Source: Pyropia yezoensis (taxonomy: Eukaryota; Rhodophyta; Bangiophyceae; Bangiales; Bangiaceae). Taken from it: DNA of 64,000 bases. The stretch lies in NCBI GenBank assembly GCA_009829735.1, contig CM020618.1, positions 25,827,122 to 25,891,121 on the forward strand, written 5' to 3'. Each line of letters starts with the position of its first letter. The first letter of the stretch is position 1. Positions 29,455 to 40,285 of the stretch are shown here, one piece after another. The notes beneath the pieces were generated by a model, which was not told the DNA's origin, did no database searches, and saw only the letters and a program-made list of their open reading frames with translations. Made by a program: the position numbers and the translations under genes.

Positions 29455-31395
29455 ATGGTGACCCCGGGGGTGGAGACTGACTCCTTGGACGAGCGTATGG
29501 AGGACACGTCCTACGATGCAGCGCCCGCCGGGACTTCCGGCGGGGGCTCCGCGATCGCTCCGGGGGATGGGAAGCCCGCGTCACCCGGCTTTGGGTTGGC
29601 GGCGGGATCTCCCCCGGAGGCGGGCCGCGTTGTTCCACGAGAGGCCTTGGGGCGGTGGTTTTACCCCGCTTGGCCTCTGTATGAGGAGGGGTTGACGGTT
29701 CTCCGCGGTGGCCGACTTGGCACAGCGATGAGTCGCGTATGGGACCGCCTACGGGAGAAGTTCCCCCGTAAGGTCGGGTTTCCTCCCGACTTCAGGACGG
29801 ACCAGTTTGCCTTCCTGGATGAGGACGAGGTCGAAGACGTGCAGCGGGCCAAGACTATGGTGGACCGTGGGGGTACTATCCCGGGCACTGGCGACGTGCC
29901 AACCTTCACTTGGGACGCGGTGGCAACTCGCCCCCCGTGCCTTCGCGACGTCGATCCGCACACTCATCAATTTGATGTGCGGATGGAGAAGGACTACCGG
30001 CGAGGTCCCTACTTGGTGACCTCGGCTCAACTCGAGTTTCCGCAGCAGTCACCTGCTAGCAAGGAGCAGTACTATCCCAAGAAGCCCGAGTGGTGGCCTC
30101 CAGTCGAAGTCCCCTACGGGTTTCCAGCGTTACTACCACGGTTGCTCGACCACTTCGGCTCCGTCATGTTGGCGGCTAGCCCGGACCACCTGGTGTTCGC
30201 CATGTTGGCAATCCAGTGGCTCCTCGAGGTCATGTCGACCTGGGTGTCTTGTTTCAAGCGGCGGGGGATGCTCTGGCATCTATCCCCCCGGCTTATCCAA
30301 GGTTTGGAGCAGCTCACCCCTCAGCTAGTTGCTGAGGGGTGCTCATCGGGACAGCTCACTCTACTTGAGATGCTGCGCCTCCGCAAGCTCATCGAGTGGA
30401 AGAGCATCTAGCACAAGTTGCGCTGATCCTCCCGCGGGCCCAAGGACGATGGCACACTTCGCCAGTTCGTCTCGGTCGGACGTGAACTTCACGACGGCCG
30501 TGTGGTACTCCAGGAGGGGCTGGGCATCGGGGACTACCCGTATGCCCCGGGGGTGGAGCGCCACACTGCGCCTCCCCCGGACAAGGCAATCGTGGTGGCC
30601 GTGCCCTCCCACGATGGCTATGTGACTCAACCCACTGCGGGGGCCCCGAGTAGGGGTCGCAATTACTCTCGGGCTCCGCCTACTCGGCGAGCTCCTCCGC
30701 TTCCTCCTGTCCCATTCCAGCCGCACGGGGACATCCCGATAGGCGTTGCCGTTGAGTCGTCCACTCCGGTGTCCCCCTACTTTGGGGCCACCCTCCTTGC
30801 GGTCTATCCCAAGTTGGTACTGCCGGCCACGCCCTTGACCTCCGAGATGATGATCACCACGTTGGTGCGCACCATTTCTTGGTTGGCCTCGTCGGCTGCA
30901 ACCCCTCAAGTTTCCGAGACTCCTCAACTTGAGGAGCGCGTTCGTACTGTTGTGGCGACCGCGAGTTGCGAGTCGGTAGCGGGGTTCATGACGACCGAAT
31001 TGGCTCGTATTGGGTCGATTGTGCCCCAGCCAGCCCCACTTGGGCGCGGCAAGCGTCGGGCGAGCCGGGCATACTCGCGTCCTCGCCGTCGTCGCCGTCA
31101 CTCGCGGCGATCTCCCTCCGTGTCGGAAGACGAGTTGTCTTATTCCGTCTCGGAGTCCTCTACCCCGTCGGAGACGGAGTCGGTCCGGCGTCTGCGTCGC
31201 CAACTTGCTCGCAAGACCAAGCAGAAGAGTGGCCGCGGTCGTCGGCACTTGCGCGACCATGAGGGGCGCGACGGTGCTGACTTGGAGCCGCCGCCCCCGC
31301 CGACGGGTGGGGAATGTTATCGGCGTGGGTCTCGCCGCTCGCCTCCACGTGAGGGCGAGGGCCGTGGTAATGGGGAGTCTAGCATGCGTGCCTAG
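29455..31395 (+). pseudogene. gag-like protein with two in-frame stops (647 codons)
   Basis: From ATG 29455 (MVTPGVETDSLDERMEDTSY) it runs in one frame to 31395, interrupted only by TAG (30409-30411) and TGA (30424-30426), 15 bases apart. The first part has a Gly/Pro N terminus, then WDRLREKFPRKVGFPPDFRT, and EQYYPKKPEWWPPVEVPYGF with LLPRLLDHFGSVMLAASPDH and FAMLAIQWLLEVMSTW. This middle matches the 705-aa ORF at 180-2297 by eye. The second part holds VSPYFGATLLAVYPKLVLPA and an Arg/Ser-rich tail (RPRRRRRHSRRSPS) that could bind nucleic acid. The frame is also open upstream through the LTR. Either the gene is dead, or the stops are read through. No protease, reverse transcriptase or integrase follows within 1 kb. 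Confidence 0.6.
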
Positions 31396-32481
31396 TTGGC
31401 CGCTGCTGTGAGGACCCACCTAAAACCGGGGAGCCCTCAACGTACTCGTGGGGGTGTCAGCGGGCCCTGCGAGCCAATGGGGCGGCGGGGCACGGGGAAG
31501 AGGACGGTGGTCTCGACGGGGGTGAGTCTGGGGAAGAAGATGGGCGCGACGTCGGTGGGGATCGAGGGTACAAAAGGTAAACAGTGTCTTTGGTCTGTGT
31601 CTGTGGTTGCCCCTCTCGTCTCCCCCGGTGGCGCCGACACCCACGCACTATATACTCGCGTCGGGGCACCCGAGGTGCCCCAAAGCATGCGTTTCCCCAT
31701 CGCGCCGCCGGTAGGCACAGAACGGTCCAAAAACAAAGCATGTCTCTCAGAACAAAGCATGGGCGGGCGTGCGCACTAAAGGAGTGCAGCCCCAGTTTGC
31801 CCGAAACGAAGGGGCTCCCGTGGATGGCGCCCAGCGCGCCCCACCAGCCGGCTCCACACGCCGGTCGGCCAGAAGGTCCGACTGGCTGTAAGGGCCAGCA
31901 ACGCCAAATTCAATCAATCCCTTGACCGGCCAGCCAGTCACCAACCAGCTGGCCGAATTCAATCAATCCAAAAGCCGGCGAGCCAGTCATATCGCACTCA
32001 GCCGCCAGCGAGGATGTGCGGTGTCCTCAGTGTCGGTGAATCATGTGACTGGTCCTTGATGCCAGCTTTCAAGCAGCGCAGAGAATAAAATTCAGGCAGC
32101 ACAGACGGGGATGTCCGCCCGTGGTTGGTCGACGATGTCACTCGCTCCTCGTTGTCGAGTTTCGACGTCCATGACAGGGTTCCGACAGTGCGTTGACGGC
32201 GGCTTTCGTGCGGTCGGCCGACGTCCGCAAAATGTCACGGATACAGCGTGGTGTCGCCCAGGGTAGTGGGGAATTGATGTGTCTTGGGGGGAGTTATCGG
32301 AGCCGGACATGTAAGGAGAGGTCCCAGTCCATATCCCCTGGGTTCCGGGTGGCGATTTAAGGGGCAAATCCTTACAGCTGGCTTTGTTGTGAGAGTGTAT
32401 GGGTTAGGGCTGTAGTTAAAAGCCACTCTGCGTACCACTTCTACTTGAAGCACTCTCTTGGCACTGTCACTTGGCCTTCCC
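31396..32481. other. spacer between two retroelement remnants; possible Ty3 3' LTR
   Basis: A repeated word (AATTCAATCAATCC at about 31909 and 31956) sits in a stretch rich in GGCCAGCCAGT variants. On the minus strand, after the integrase stop (32482), the sequence GTGAGGGAAGG could be a polypurine tract with an LTR starting TGACAGTGCC near 32470. No partner LTR was found to prove it. Confidence 0.35.
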
Positions 32482-33469
32482 TCACGTTGAGGGAGGGCAG
32501 TTAGGGTCGATATTATTCCGGGCGCAGTATGCCCGGACCTTCTCAGCAGGAAGACCCTCCACGCATTCCCACGTATCATCCGTAGCCTTATAGCCGAACC
32601 AACGCACCCTCAACATGAGGCGGTTAGTGTCCTCATCCCACCCGTGGTCGATGAACTTATCGAACACGCACTCCTGCGGACCCTGTTTGGCCGCAGGTAG
32701 CGAAGGCAGGTGCCACGCTTTCAGCGCACGCGCCCAAGCCGGGTCGCCTGCAAGAGGTGGTGCAACTTTTACCACGTCCTGTCCGTTTACTGTGCGGACC
32801 CCATCGTCACTTTCGATGGTAAACCGCCGTCCATCTGTACGAAGGACCTGGTATGGCCCCTTCGTCTGGAACACCAACTTACGACCAGTTGGGGTGTGTG
32901 AGTGAGCCAGTACCCAGTCACCCTGCTCGGGGACGTGCTTGGCGTTACGCACCTTCTTGTCAAAAGTACGTTTATAGCGCTTTTGCGCTTTGTCCATCTC
33001 AGCCCTGACTTTAGGGATGAGTTTTTCGAGCCTGGCAGCGAACTCCGCCTTACTCTCAGTGGGAGTAGGTGTACTGCCATCGGCCTCCCTAGTTGGGAGC
33101 GGCCGCCGTACGGCAATAGACCGCACGCGACGGGGGGTCACGAAAGCGAGGGGTACTTCCCCGGTAGATGAGTGAACCTGCGAATTGTAGGCGGTCGTAA
33201 GAATAGAAATGTATTCGTCCCACGTTGTCACGTGCTCAGAGTCATCGCTGGTGATGCTACGTGTCTCACACAGCTCAGATGCGCTCCATTTCGACCCCCG
33301 TTTCGGAGTGAAACGAGCTGATGGGGCGGTGCTGACAGCCACTCATTACAGCCACCGCCAGATCGATGCGCCGACTGCTGTGCGTGAAAAAGTTCGCGCC
33401 GTTCGTTTCACCCGTGCACACTCTCGATCCTACCCCCGCTCAGCGGCCCTTTTCACGTAAGTGCAGGGG
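32482..33469 (-). pseudogene. Ty3/gypsy integrase 3' part with chromodomain
   Basis: This is the end of a Ty3/gypsy (chromovirus) pol gene. From about 33340 to 32482 one frame encodes the integrase tail (DEYISILTTAYNSQVHSSTG, EVPLAFVTPRRVRSIAVRR; KAQKRYKRTFDKKV; GDWVLAHSHTPTGRKLVFQT) and then a chromodomain (CVFDKFIDHGWDEDTNRLML, WFGYKATDDTWECVEGLPAE) that would guide insertion to chromatin. Upstream in a shifted frame (about 33345-33420) lies NGANFFTHSSRRIDLAVAVM, a degraded piece of the integrase catalytic core. The hAT-type element at 33478-34512 interrupts the sequence next to it. No reverse transcriptase was found in the window. Confidence 0.8.
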
Positions 33470-33477
33470 GTCTGGAT

Positions 33478-34512
33478 CAGGCCTGATCAAGGGTACCGTT
33501 TTCGGCCATGTGTATGTGTATTGGGGAAACGTTTACACGTGGGTATGAGTATGGGGCCCACACCATTCCTCATGTGTAAGGTATCAGCAGGCCAGAGCCC
33601 TTACGGGTATGGCGCGTAGGTATACCTTCGACCCAGCCAGGCCCAAGAATACGCGGCAAAAATGGGAGGTAATAGTATCAGTACCCGGGTATGAGACCTA
33701 TGATTACCTGCGGACGTCGCCTAACTCCAGGTTTCTCACAAGTACAGTCGCCCTCGCACCATCCTCCTTTCCCGACGCCGTCTGTTATCCCGCCAGGCAC
33801 ACGAGAGCTGCTGCGGGGCTTCGCTAAAAGGCCCCCCGTCTCCCTCCTCCGATGAGCTCGCGTGATGGCGGCTCCCTGCGTCGCCGTCGCCTCGCCGAGT
33901 TCGACGTGTGCGCCACAGCAGTGCTGCCACCATTCTCTGAGCACGCTCTGATTGGTGCTGGCCGAGCCATGCTGCAGGGGCAAGGGCGAAGCCACGTTGG
34001 GCTGGTCCTCACGGAGGCATCACGTGTGCCAGCGAAAGGAGCCTTCGTACCACCCCTGGGTCCTGGTCAGGAACAGCCTGGGACGACTGTAACCCTGAAC
34101 TGGACCAGACGTCGGCCTCGGAGGCTCCCACGTAGGGATACGTAGTGGCGCGTCGTGATTGATGGGCAGGTGGTTTGCAAGGAGGCTTCTGACCAACGCG
34201 GCAGGAACAAAGAAGCGGCGCGTCTGGGCAAAACGGCGCCCGGACGTCCGAGCGTTTCAAAACGGTGCCACCCCACGAACAATCGTTTCAAAACGGCGCC
34301 ACCCCACGTCCAAGCAGTGAAATGCTTGCTGCCGTACCTAATTCTGACTTAAGTCCTCCTGGTACCCTTGAGGATCTGTGCAATGGGTATCTGATACTCT
34401 TGGCTGAAACGGTACTGTGTATCAGGCGAGGCTTCGATTTCGGTCAAGAGTACTTCAGATACCCTTGTTTGATACCCGGGTACCCTTGGCGCGATACCCT
34501 TGATCAGGCCTG
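33478..34512. mobile_element. non-autonomous hAT-type element, 1,035 bp, with 8-bp duplication
   Basis: The left end starts CAGGCCTGATCAAGGGTACC. The right end in reverse complement starts CAGGCCTGATCAAGGGTATC, so 18 terminal bases are identical. The element is flanked by GTCTGGAT at 33470-33477 and again at 34513-34520, a perfect 8-bp target duplication, the hallmark of hAT elements together with CAGG-type ends. GGGTA(C/T)C words recur near both ends as possible transposase-binding sites. There is no transposase ORF inside. Confidence 0.9.
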
Positions 34513-34520
34513 GTCTGGAT

Positions 34521-35095
34521 GACGAAGATCGGAAAGCGTGTCCGGAAAGCTCCACCCTCCATTGAACGTCTGGCACGTTGATCGCTAAATTAAGCTCTCG
34601 GAACGTCGGAACATGCTGTTGGCTGCGCCCCAGCTGGAAGCCCAGGTTGTCCTGACCTGGAATTGTTTGTACTCGGGCGCCACCGTTCTCCGGATGCACT
34701 GGTGTTGTGCACGCGGCGGCGCCCGACCGACGCCCAGCTGGGTGCTGCAGCAGCTGCAGCGACCCCGCGCGTGCACGGCCGTCGACGAAGACACCAAGCG
34801 ACCGGCGGAGCGCCAGCCGTGCAACCGCCCAGCGTGTGGTCTGGTCAGCCTCGTGTCCCGTGGGCACCTCTTGGGAGAGACGGCGTGCCGCCCCCCGCTC
34901 CAAGTGACGTCCTCTCTGGCCTTCACCCGTCCGCTCGAGTCCGACCTGGCCGCCTCGCAGAAGCTTCGACTCCTGCGTCGCACCCCGCCGCCACGCGCCC
35001 CGCACCTTGGCCAACCATCGGCCCCCCCTTCCTTCCTCATCATCACTGCCCTTTCCCCCACGCCGCCGCCGCTGCCTGGCGGTGCGGCGGCGGCC
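34521..35095. other. 5' flank of the SWIM-RING gene
   Basis: Open frames run up to the SWIM-RING ATG without a persuasive start. One plus frame near 34767-34833 encodes TAVDEDTKRPAERQPCNRPA followed by CG, which resembles the end of a thrombospondin type-1 repeat but lacks the preceding W..CS..CG part. It is most likely untranslated or decayed sequence. Confidence 0.3.
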
Positions 35096-36810
35096 ATGGC
35101 CCCCAAGGGAAAGGGCCCCCGCCGACCACCCCCCTCCGCCGACCAGATGGCGGCGCGGCTGGACCGGGCGGCGGGGGAGCGCATGTTCTTCATGGGCCGC
35201 GTCGCGTCCCCGGCTGCTCGTGACAACGGTGGTGGTGAGGCGGACGGCGACGGCGACGGCAGCGGCTGCGGTGGGAATGGCGCGCCGGGCGTCCTGGCAC
35301 CGTTTGTTGTGACGGGCCTGTCGGGTAGTGTCTACACCATTCACCTGTCAACCGAGGAGGCGGGGCCGTCGGCGGCAGACGCAGGGGGAGTGGGCATTGT
35401 CGCCAAGTGCAACTGCCGGGACTACATTTTTCGGCGGGTAGGTGATGTGGGCGCGCGGAAATTGCGGTGCGGCAGAGGTGGGTGTCCTGGCTGTCTTGTT
35501 TCTCAATCCTGTGGAGCTCGCCGGTCTGCCCTCTGCATCGCAGGCGGCTGCGGGCTTCGTGGCCTTCCCGCGGGGCACTGACCCTGCTTTCTTTCCCACC
35601 CTGCCCCTCGGTCACATTGGTGGCCTTCTCTTGATATGCTTGACACCCCGGTTGCTCTCACCTTCTCGGCTTCTGCCCCCCTCCGCCTTCCCCTCCTCTT
35701 TCTTTCCCCCCTTTTCCCCTTTTTTTCTTTTAACAGGCAGCATGCAAGCACATCCTCTTCATCCTCCTCCGCGTCCTTAATATCCCCAAGGACCGCCTGT
35801 TGGCAGCCCTCTCCCCACCATGCACGCCCCTCACTCACACCGAAGTGACAGCCGCGGCCGCGGCGTCCCGGTCGGCGTCTATCAACCCTTTCTATTCGCC
35901 GCCAAAGGCGCTTGCGGACCGGCTGCGGGCGATTGCGGGCGACTTTTCAGGCGCCGGCACCGGCGCTGGTGCCGGCGCCACTGCCCCCCCCCCAGCGGCC
36001 ACCCCGCGTGTGCCCGAGGCGGACGACGACTGCCCCATCTGCTACGAGGCGTTTGGGGTGGTGCCGTCCGCTGCCGACCCGGCCGTCGTCTACTGCCGTC
36101 GCGGCTGCGGGGGTGGCGTCCACGCCGACTGCTTCCGTCGGTGGGAGGCCAACGCGGCGGGGGCGGTGACGTGCGTGTATTGCCGGGCGCCGTGGGGGGC
36201 GCCCCCCGCGCTGGCGGCAGGGGGAGCGGGCGCCGCCGCCGCCAGCGGCAACGTGCTCGACTCGAGCCGCGGCGGCCGCCCGCGGCTCATTGACCTGGGA
36301 AACTACCTTCCCGATGGGCCGCCCACCCGCAAGGGCAGCAAGGGGATGAAGAAGGGGAGCGCCGCCGCCGCGTCCACCGCCGGCGCGGGTGCGTCTAGTG
36401 GGGGTGGGAGGAGCAAGGGCAAGGGCAAGGGCAAGGCCGAGGCCGCCGCCCGGCCCGCAGAGGACCCACCCGTGGTGGTCGAGTCGGCTTCCGACGCCGA
36501 CGCGGACGTGGCGGTGGTAGCTTCGCGCCCCGCCCGTGCGCGGGCGTCGACCCGCGGTGGCGGTAAGGCCGTCAAGGCCGTCGCCACCGCCGCCGCCGCG
36601 CCCGCCCCGCGGGCCACCCGGTCTGGGATGGCCACGCGCTCGGGGCGGGCGGCGCCGACCTACGTCGACCTCTCAGACGGTGACGACGACGTCGGCGAGG
36701 GAGGCGACGCTTCAGAGCCGTCTGAAGCGTCGGGGGGCAACGACGGGGAGAGCATTGACGGCGACGCGTCGCCGCCGCCGCCCAAAAGGAGTAGGCGGTC
36801 GGGGCGGTAG
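35096..36810 (+). CDS. SWIM and RING zinc-finger protein, two exons (471 aa)
   Basis: It is probably a nuclear or cytosolic E3 ubiquitin ligase. Exon 1 is 35096-35437 and exon 2 is 35737-36810, joined in phase 0. The ATG lies in CGGCCATGG. The SWIM motif is built across the intron: C105-x-C107 in exon 1 (KCNCRDYIFRR) and C117-x-H119 in exon 2 (ACKHILFILLRVLNI). The RING follows at residues 213-263: CPICYEAF, C234-x3-C238, H243-x2-C246 (HADCFRRWE), C260-x2-C263 (VTCVYCRAPW), a C4HC3-like spacing. This SWIM-then-RING order is known from fungal proteins and ZSWIM2. The C-terminal 200 residues are low-complexity Ala/Lys/Gly with an acidic patch and a nuclear-type tail (PPPKRSRRSGR). Confidence 0.85.
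35438..35736 (+). other. intron of the SWIM-RING gene
   Basis: This 299-bp intron starts GTAGGT and ends TTTTAACAG after a long T/C tract. Removing it joins the two halves of the SWIM motif in frame. Confidence 0.85.
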
Positions 36811-37137
36811 GCGGGGTGCTGTGTGCTGTGGGGACTGTCTTTCCGCTGGGTCGGGTTGTAGAGCTGCTGGCGTGTCCCACCTGCCGTCTGGTGTCCCACC
36901 TGCCTTATCGCTGTGGGTTGGGTGGGGGAATGGGGAGAGGGCTTCAAGCACACTGGGGGCCCGCAGCTGGGTAACTCGGGCAGGACTGGGTCGGGAGGAG
37001 AGGGGGCGAGGGACATGCGCAGCACTGGGGCTGAGGGAGTTGAGCGGGTCCCCGCCTGGGGCATCGTCAATGTCAATGCGACACAATTCGTCATGAAAAT
37101 TATCAGCCACCCCCCCCCCCCCCCACGCCCCATGTAT

Positions 37138-38139
37138 TCACACAGGCACGCGACGGACCGCCGCACGGCGCGAGACGCCCGCCGCCGTCTTGTGCACACA
37201 CAACAGGTGTTTGGCGAGGTGGCTCTGCTGCTTGAACCGCTTGCCACAGGCGCCACACCCAAAGCGGCGCACGCACTTGTGGACGAGCTCCACGTGCCGC
37301 GCGAGGCCGTCTTGCAGCGCAAACCCCTTGGCACAGTGCGGGCACACCTCCCGGCGGGTGCGGTCGTGGACGCTCTTGATGTGCTTGCGGAGATTGGAGC
37401 GCTCCCCAAACGGCCGCGTGCACCAGCCGCACAAAAACGGGCGCTCCAGCCGGTGGACGCAGCGGACGTGCTTGCGCAGGCCCCCGGCGTGGGGGAAGAC
37501 CATGGAGCACTCGGCGCACGGGTGGGTGCGTGGCGTCGCTGCTGCGCCGGCGGCTGGGGCGGCGGGCGGGAGGGGGGCGGCCGCGGCAACGACACCGGCG
37601 GTGGCCGCGACGGCGGCCGCAGCGGCAGCAGCTGGAGAGTGTCCGCCGACGGCGGCAGGTAGAGCCGGCACAGCGTGGAGGGCGAAGGGTACAGGCGGTG
37701 GCGGTGGCGGCGGCGGTGGCGGCGGCGGCGGTGGCGGTGCCGCCGCCGCTGCCAGGCGTGCGGGGTAGTTCCCACCGGGGGGACCCGCCGCGGCCTTGTC
37801 ACCGCTGCCCCCGCCGCCGCCAGTCGGCACGGCCGCCACCAGCGTGGCGCCGTCCACGACCGCCTGCTGCTGGTAGGCCGCGTAGGGGAGGAGGCCCAGC
37901 GGCGCCGGCACCGGCACCGACGCCGGCACCGCCGCGGCGGCGGATATTTCCGCCACCGCCGCGCGCATCGCAGACCACTGGTGGGGCTGCGGCCGGGGCA
38001 GCGGCGGGGCCCCCGCCGGCGACAGACCCCCAGAGGTGGACGACGGCGTCGGCGTGCAGTTGGAAAATAGGTCGTCGTCGGCCGGCGCCGGCGCCATGGC
38101 CGTGTCCATCGTTGCCATGGCCGTCGTCCTGGTCGTCAT
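37138..38139 (-). CDS. C2H2 zinc-finger protein with four fingers (333 aa)
   Basis: Likely a DNA-binding transcription regulator. Four C2H2 fingers follow one another at 29-residue spacing from about residue 206 to 316: CAECSMVFPHAGGLRKHVRC, CGWCTRPFGERSNLRKHIKS, CPHCAKGFALQDGLARHVEL and CGACGKRFKQQSHLAKHLLC, each closed by VH. The N-terminal 200 residues are Ala/Pro-rich with a 15-residue Pro run and could act as an activation region. I took the first ATG in frame (38137-38139, MTTRTTAMATMDTAMAP). The frame is open 46 codons further but without an ATG, so an upstream exon is possible. It is convergent with the SWIM-RING gene, 327 bases away. Confidence 0.8.
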   Translation of the reverse strand: MTTRTTAMATMDTAMAPAPADDDLFSNCTPTPSSTSGGLSPAGAPPLPRPQPHQWSAMRAAVAEISAAAAVPASVPVPAPLGLLPYAAYQQQAVVDGATLVAAVPTGGGGGSGDKAAAGPPGGNYPARLAAAAAPPPPPPPPPPPPPPPVPFALHAVPALPAAVGGHSPAAAAAAAVAATAGVVAAAAPLPPAAPAAGAAATPRTHPCAECSMVFPHAGGLRKHVRCVHRLERPFLCGWCTRPFGERSNLRKHIKSVHDRTRREVCPHCAKGFALQDGLARHVELVHKCVRRFGCGACGKRFKQQSHLAKHLLCVHKTAAGVSRRAAVRRVPV

Positions 38140-40285
38140 CGTTGCCAGTGCCGGGGCCGTGGCAGCGGCAGTGAAGAGGGCAGCGGCGGGCGCCGCCGCC
38201 GCCGCCGACGACGACAGCGTCAGCAGCGCATACGCCGCGTCGGTGGTCGGCGGCGGGGGGCAGGGGCGGGTGGGCAAGGGACACCGACGGCGGCGTCACC
38301 CCCCCCGCTCGGCCGCCGACGAGGAGAAAGTCCAGGTTGTGCTTGTTGATGGTGCCCGCGCGGGGGGCGGCGGCGGGGCCGGCGGCGGGCGGGAGGGGGT
38401 GGGGGGGGGCGCCCCACAGGGGTACCGCCTTGGGCGGACACGCCATGGCAGACGGGATGGGGGGCGTTGGGGTCGGGGGAAGGGGGTGTGCCAAAGCGGA
38501 AGCGGGGTGCGCGATGGGGGGGGGTGCCGCTGGTAATGTGGGGCAGCGTTTGGTTTGGCGTGCAGAAGGGGGGCCGGCTGCTGGCAGAGAGGCAATGGGG
38601 GGGTGGACGGAAGAGCGCCGGCAGACAAGACGAGCGACAGGCGCGCGCCGTAGGCGCCGCCGCCGACGTGGGTGGGCGGTTTGGCAGGAGAGCGACGGGA
38701 GGCGATGGTAGAGGTGGTGGGGAAGGAGGGAGGGAGGGAGGGAGGGAGGGGGACACACCAAACGGCGACAGCGATGGCGACGGCCAGAGGGCGGAGAGGC
38801 GAAGACGGGGGCGCCAGAGAGAGACGACGACGACGGGCTGGCAAGAGAGGAGGGGCGGTCCTCTGCCGGCGCGTCCCACGGCGGCGTCCGGCACGGGGCG
38901 GCCCGCTTTTGTGCGCCCCCGCCACGGGTGCGCCGCGCCGCGCCGCCCGGCGGCCGCCCCCACCGCCCGCCCCTCCCCTCCCTCCCCGCCCCTGCACGGG
39001 CCGCCGGGGTGGGCGTGCCGCCGCCCCTCTCCGCCGCCCCCCCCTGCCAGGCTACCGCCCTGGCCGCACACACGAGGAGGGGGGGGGGGGGGGGGGGGGG
39101 GGGGGCGGCGGCTCGGGCGCCCTGTCTGGCCGACGCCGAGCCGCCGGCCGCCGCCGCGGCGGCCGTGGTGGCGCGCCAATCGACGGGCCGCCGCCGCCGC
39201 ACCACCCGCCCCGGCCCTCCCGCCTCACCCGCCCCCCCCCGGCCGGGCGGTCGTGTGTCCGCTCGTAGCCACCGCCGGCTGGCCATTGAGTAGATCATCT
39301 ACTATGATAGCAGACGAGCACGGCAGAGGGGTGATTGCGGCGGTTGTAGGAGGGGGGGGGGGGGGCAATGGGAGCGGCACACTCCACTGTGGTCGGCGGC
39401 CGCGGCCAGATGCGGGGGGGGGGGGGGGGGGGGGGGTGAGGCGTGGGGAGCTGTGCTCTGGGGAGGAGGAAGCGAGGACCGGCGCGGGTGGAGATTTTGG
39501 GGAGGCGCCGCGTGGTCGTCCCACGCCGGCCGGCCTTGGAAGGTGCCTGCGGTGGGGGGTAGTGGAGAGTGGGGATTAGGAGCCTTGGCAGACGAGAGTG
39601 GCTTGCGCGTGGGTGGGCGGGTGGGCGGGTGGGTGGGTGGGGCGGTCATCCACCGTGGATGGGGAGAGGAGGGGAAGGGGGACGGGCGCTCAGGGTTTCG
39701 ACGGCGGCGGCGGAGGGGAGTCACAGGAGAGGGAGCGCGTGAAGGGAGGGGGGGGGGGGGGGCGGCGGGTGGGTGGGTGGGTGGGTAGGAGCCCCACATG
39801 GCTGACGGCGGCAGCGGCAGCGGCAGCTCCAAGGGGGGGGGGGGGGGGGGGGGGGGGGGAGGGGGGGTGGTGGCTTTGGCCGGGCGGGGGGGGGGGCGGG
39901 TGAGAGGGTGAGTCTGTTGAGGCGCCCACGCGTGGCGTGGGTCTGGCTGCAAGCGGCGCCGCCCGCCTGGCCAGAGCCCACAGGGGGGGGGGGGGTGTCA
40001 GCGCCAGCGGGCGCGGGGAGGGAGTCGTGGCGCCACGCCAACAGCAGCAGAGTTCTCTGCGGACACCGCCGCCGCTGCCCCTGCCGCCGCCGCCGCCGCT
40101 GCCCCTGCCGCCGCTGCCCCTGCCGCCGCCACCGCCACTGCTGCCGCTGCCGCCGCCGCTGCACCCTGCACGTGCACGCCTAGTTGAGGTGTGCAGCCTG
40201 GGCTTTTTTACACCTGCCTTTTCAAAGAAACGTGCAGTCCTGTGAGTGGCTGAGAAGAAAAATGGAGTTTTTTCATGACCCCAAT
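38140..40285. repeat. G-run and CCG-trinucleotide rich low-complexity stretch
   Basis: G-runs of 27 bases lie at 39079-39105 and 39833-39859, a shorter one at about 39415-39436, and a GGGA(G) tandem at 38725-38750. Around 40060-40160 there is a CTGCCGCC(G/A)CCGCC trinucleotide array. Long ORFs here on both strands reflect composition. The first part (38140-38300) may be the 5' region of the C2H2 gene. Confidence 0.6.

Noticed and set aside
31396-34520. 3' LTR partner for the family-2 LTR at 28655
   Set aside because: No second TGTGGCAAAA...TGCCACA block downstream; the element is treated as truncated.
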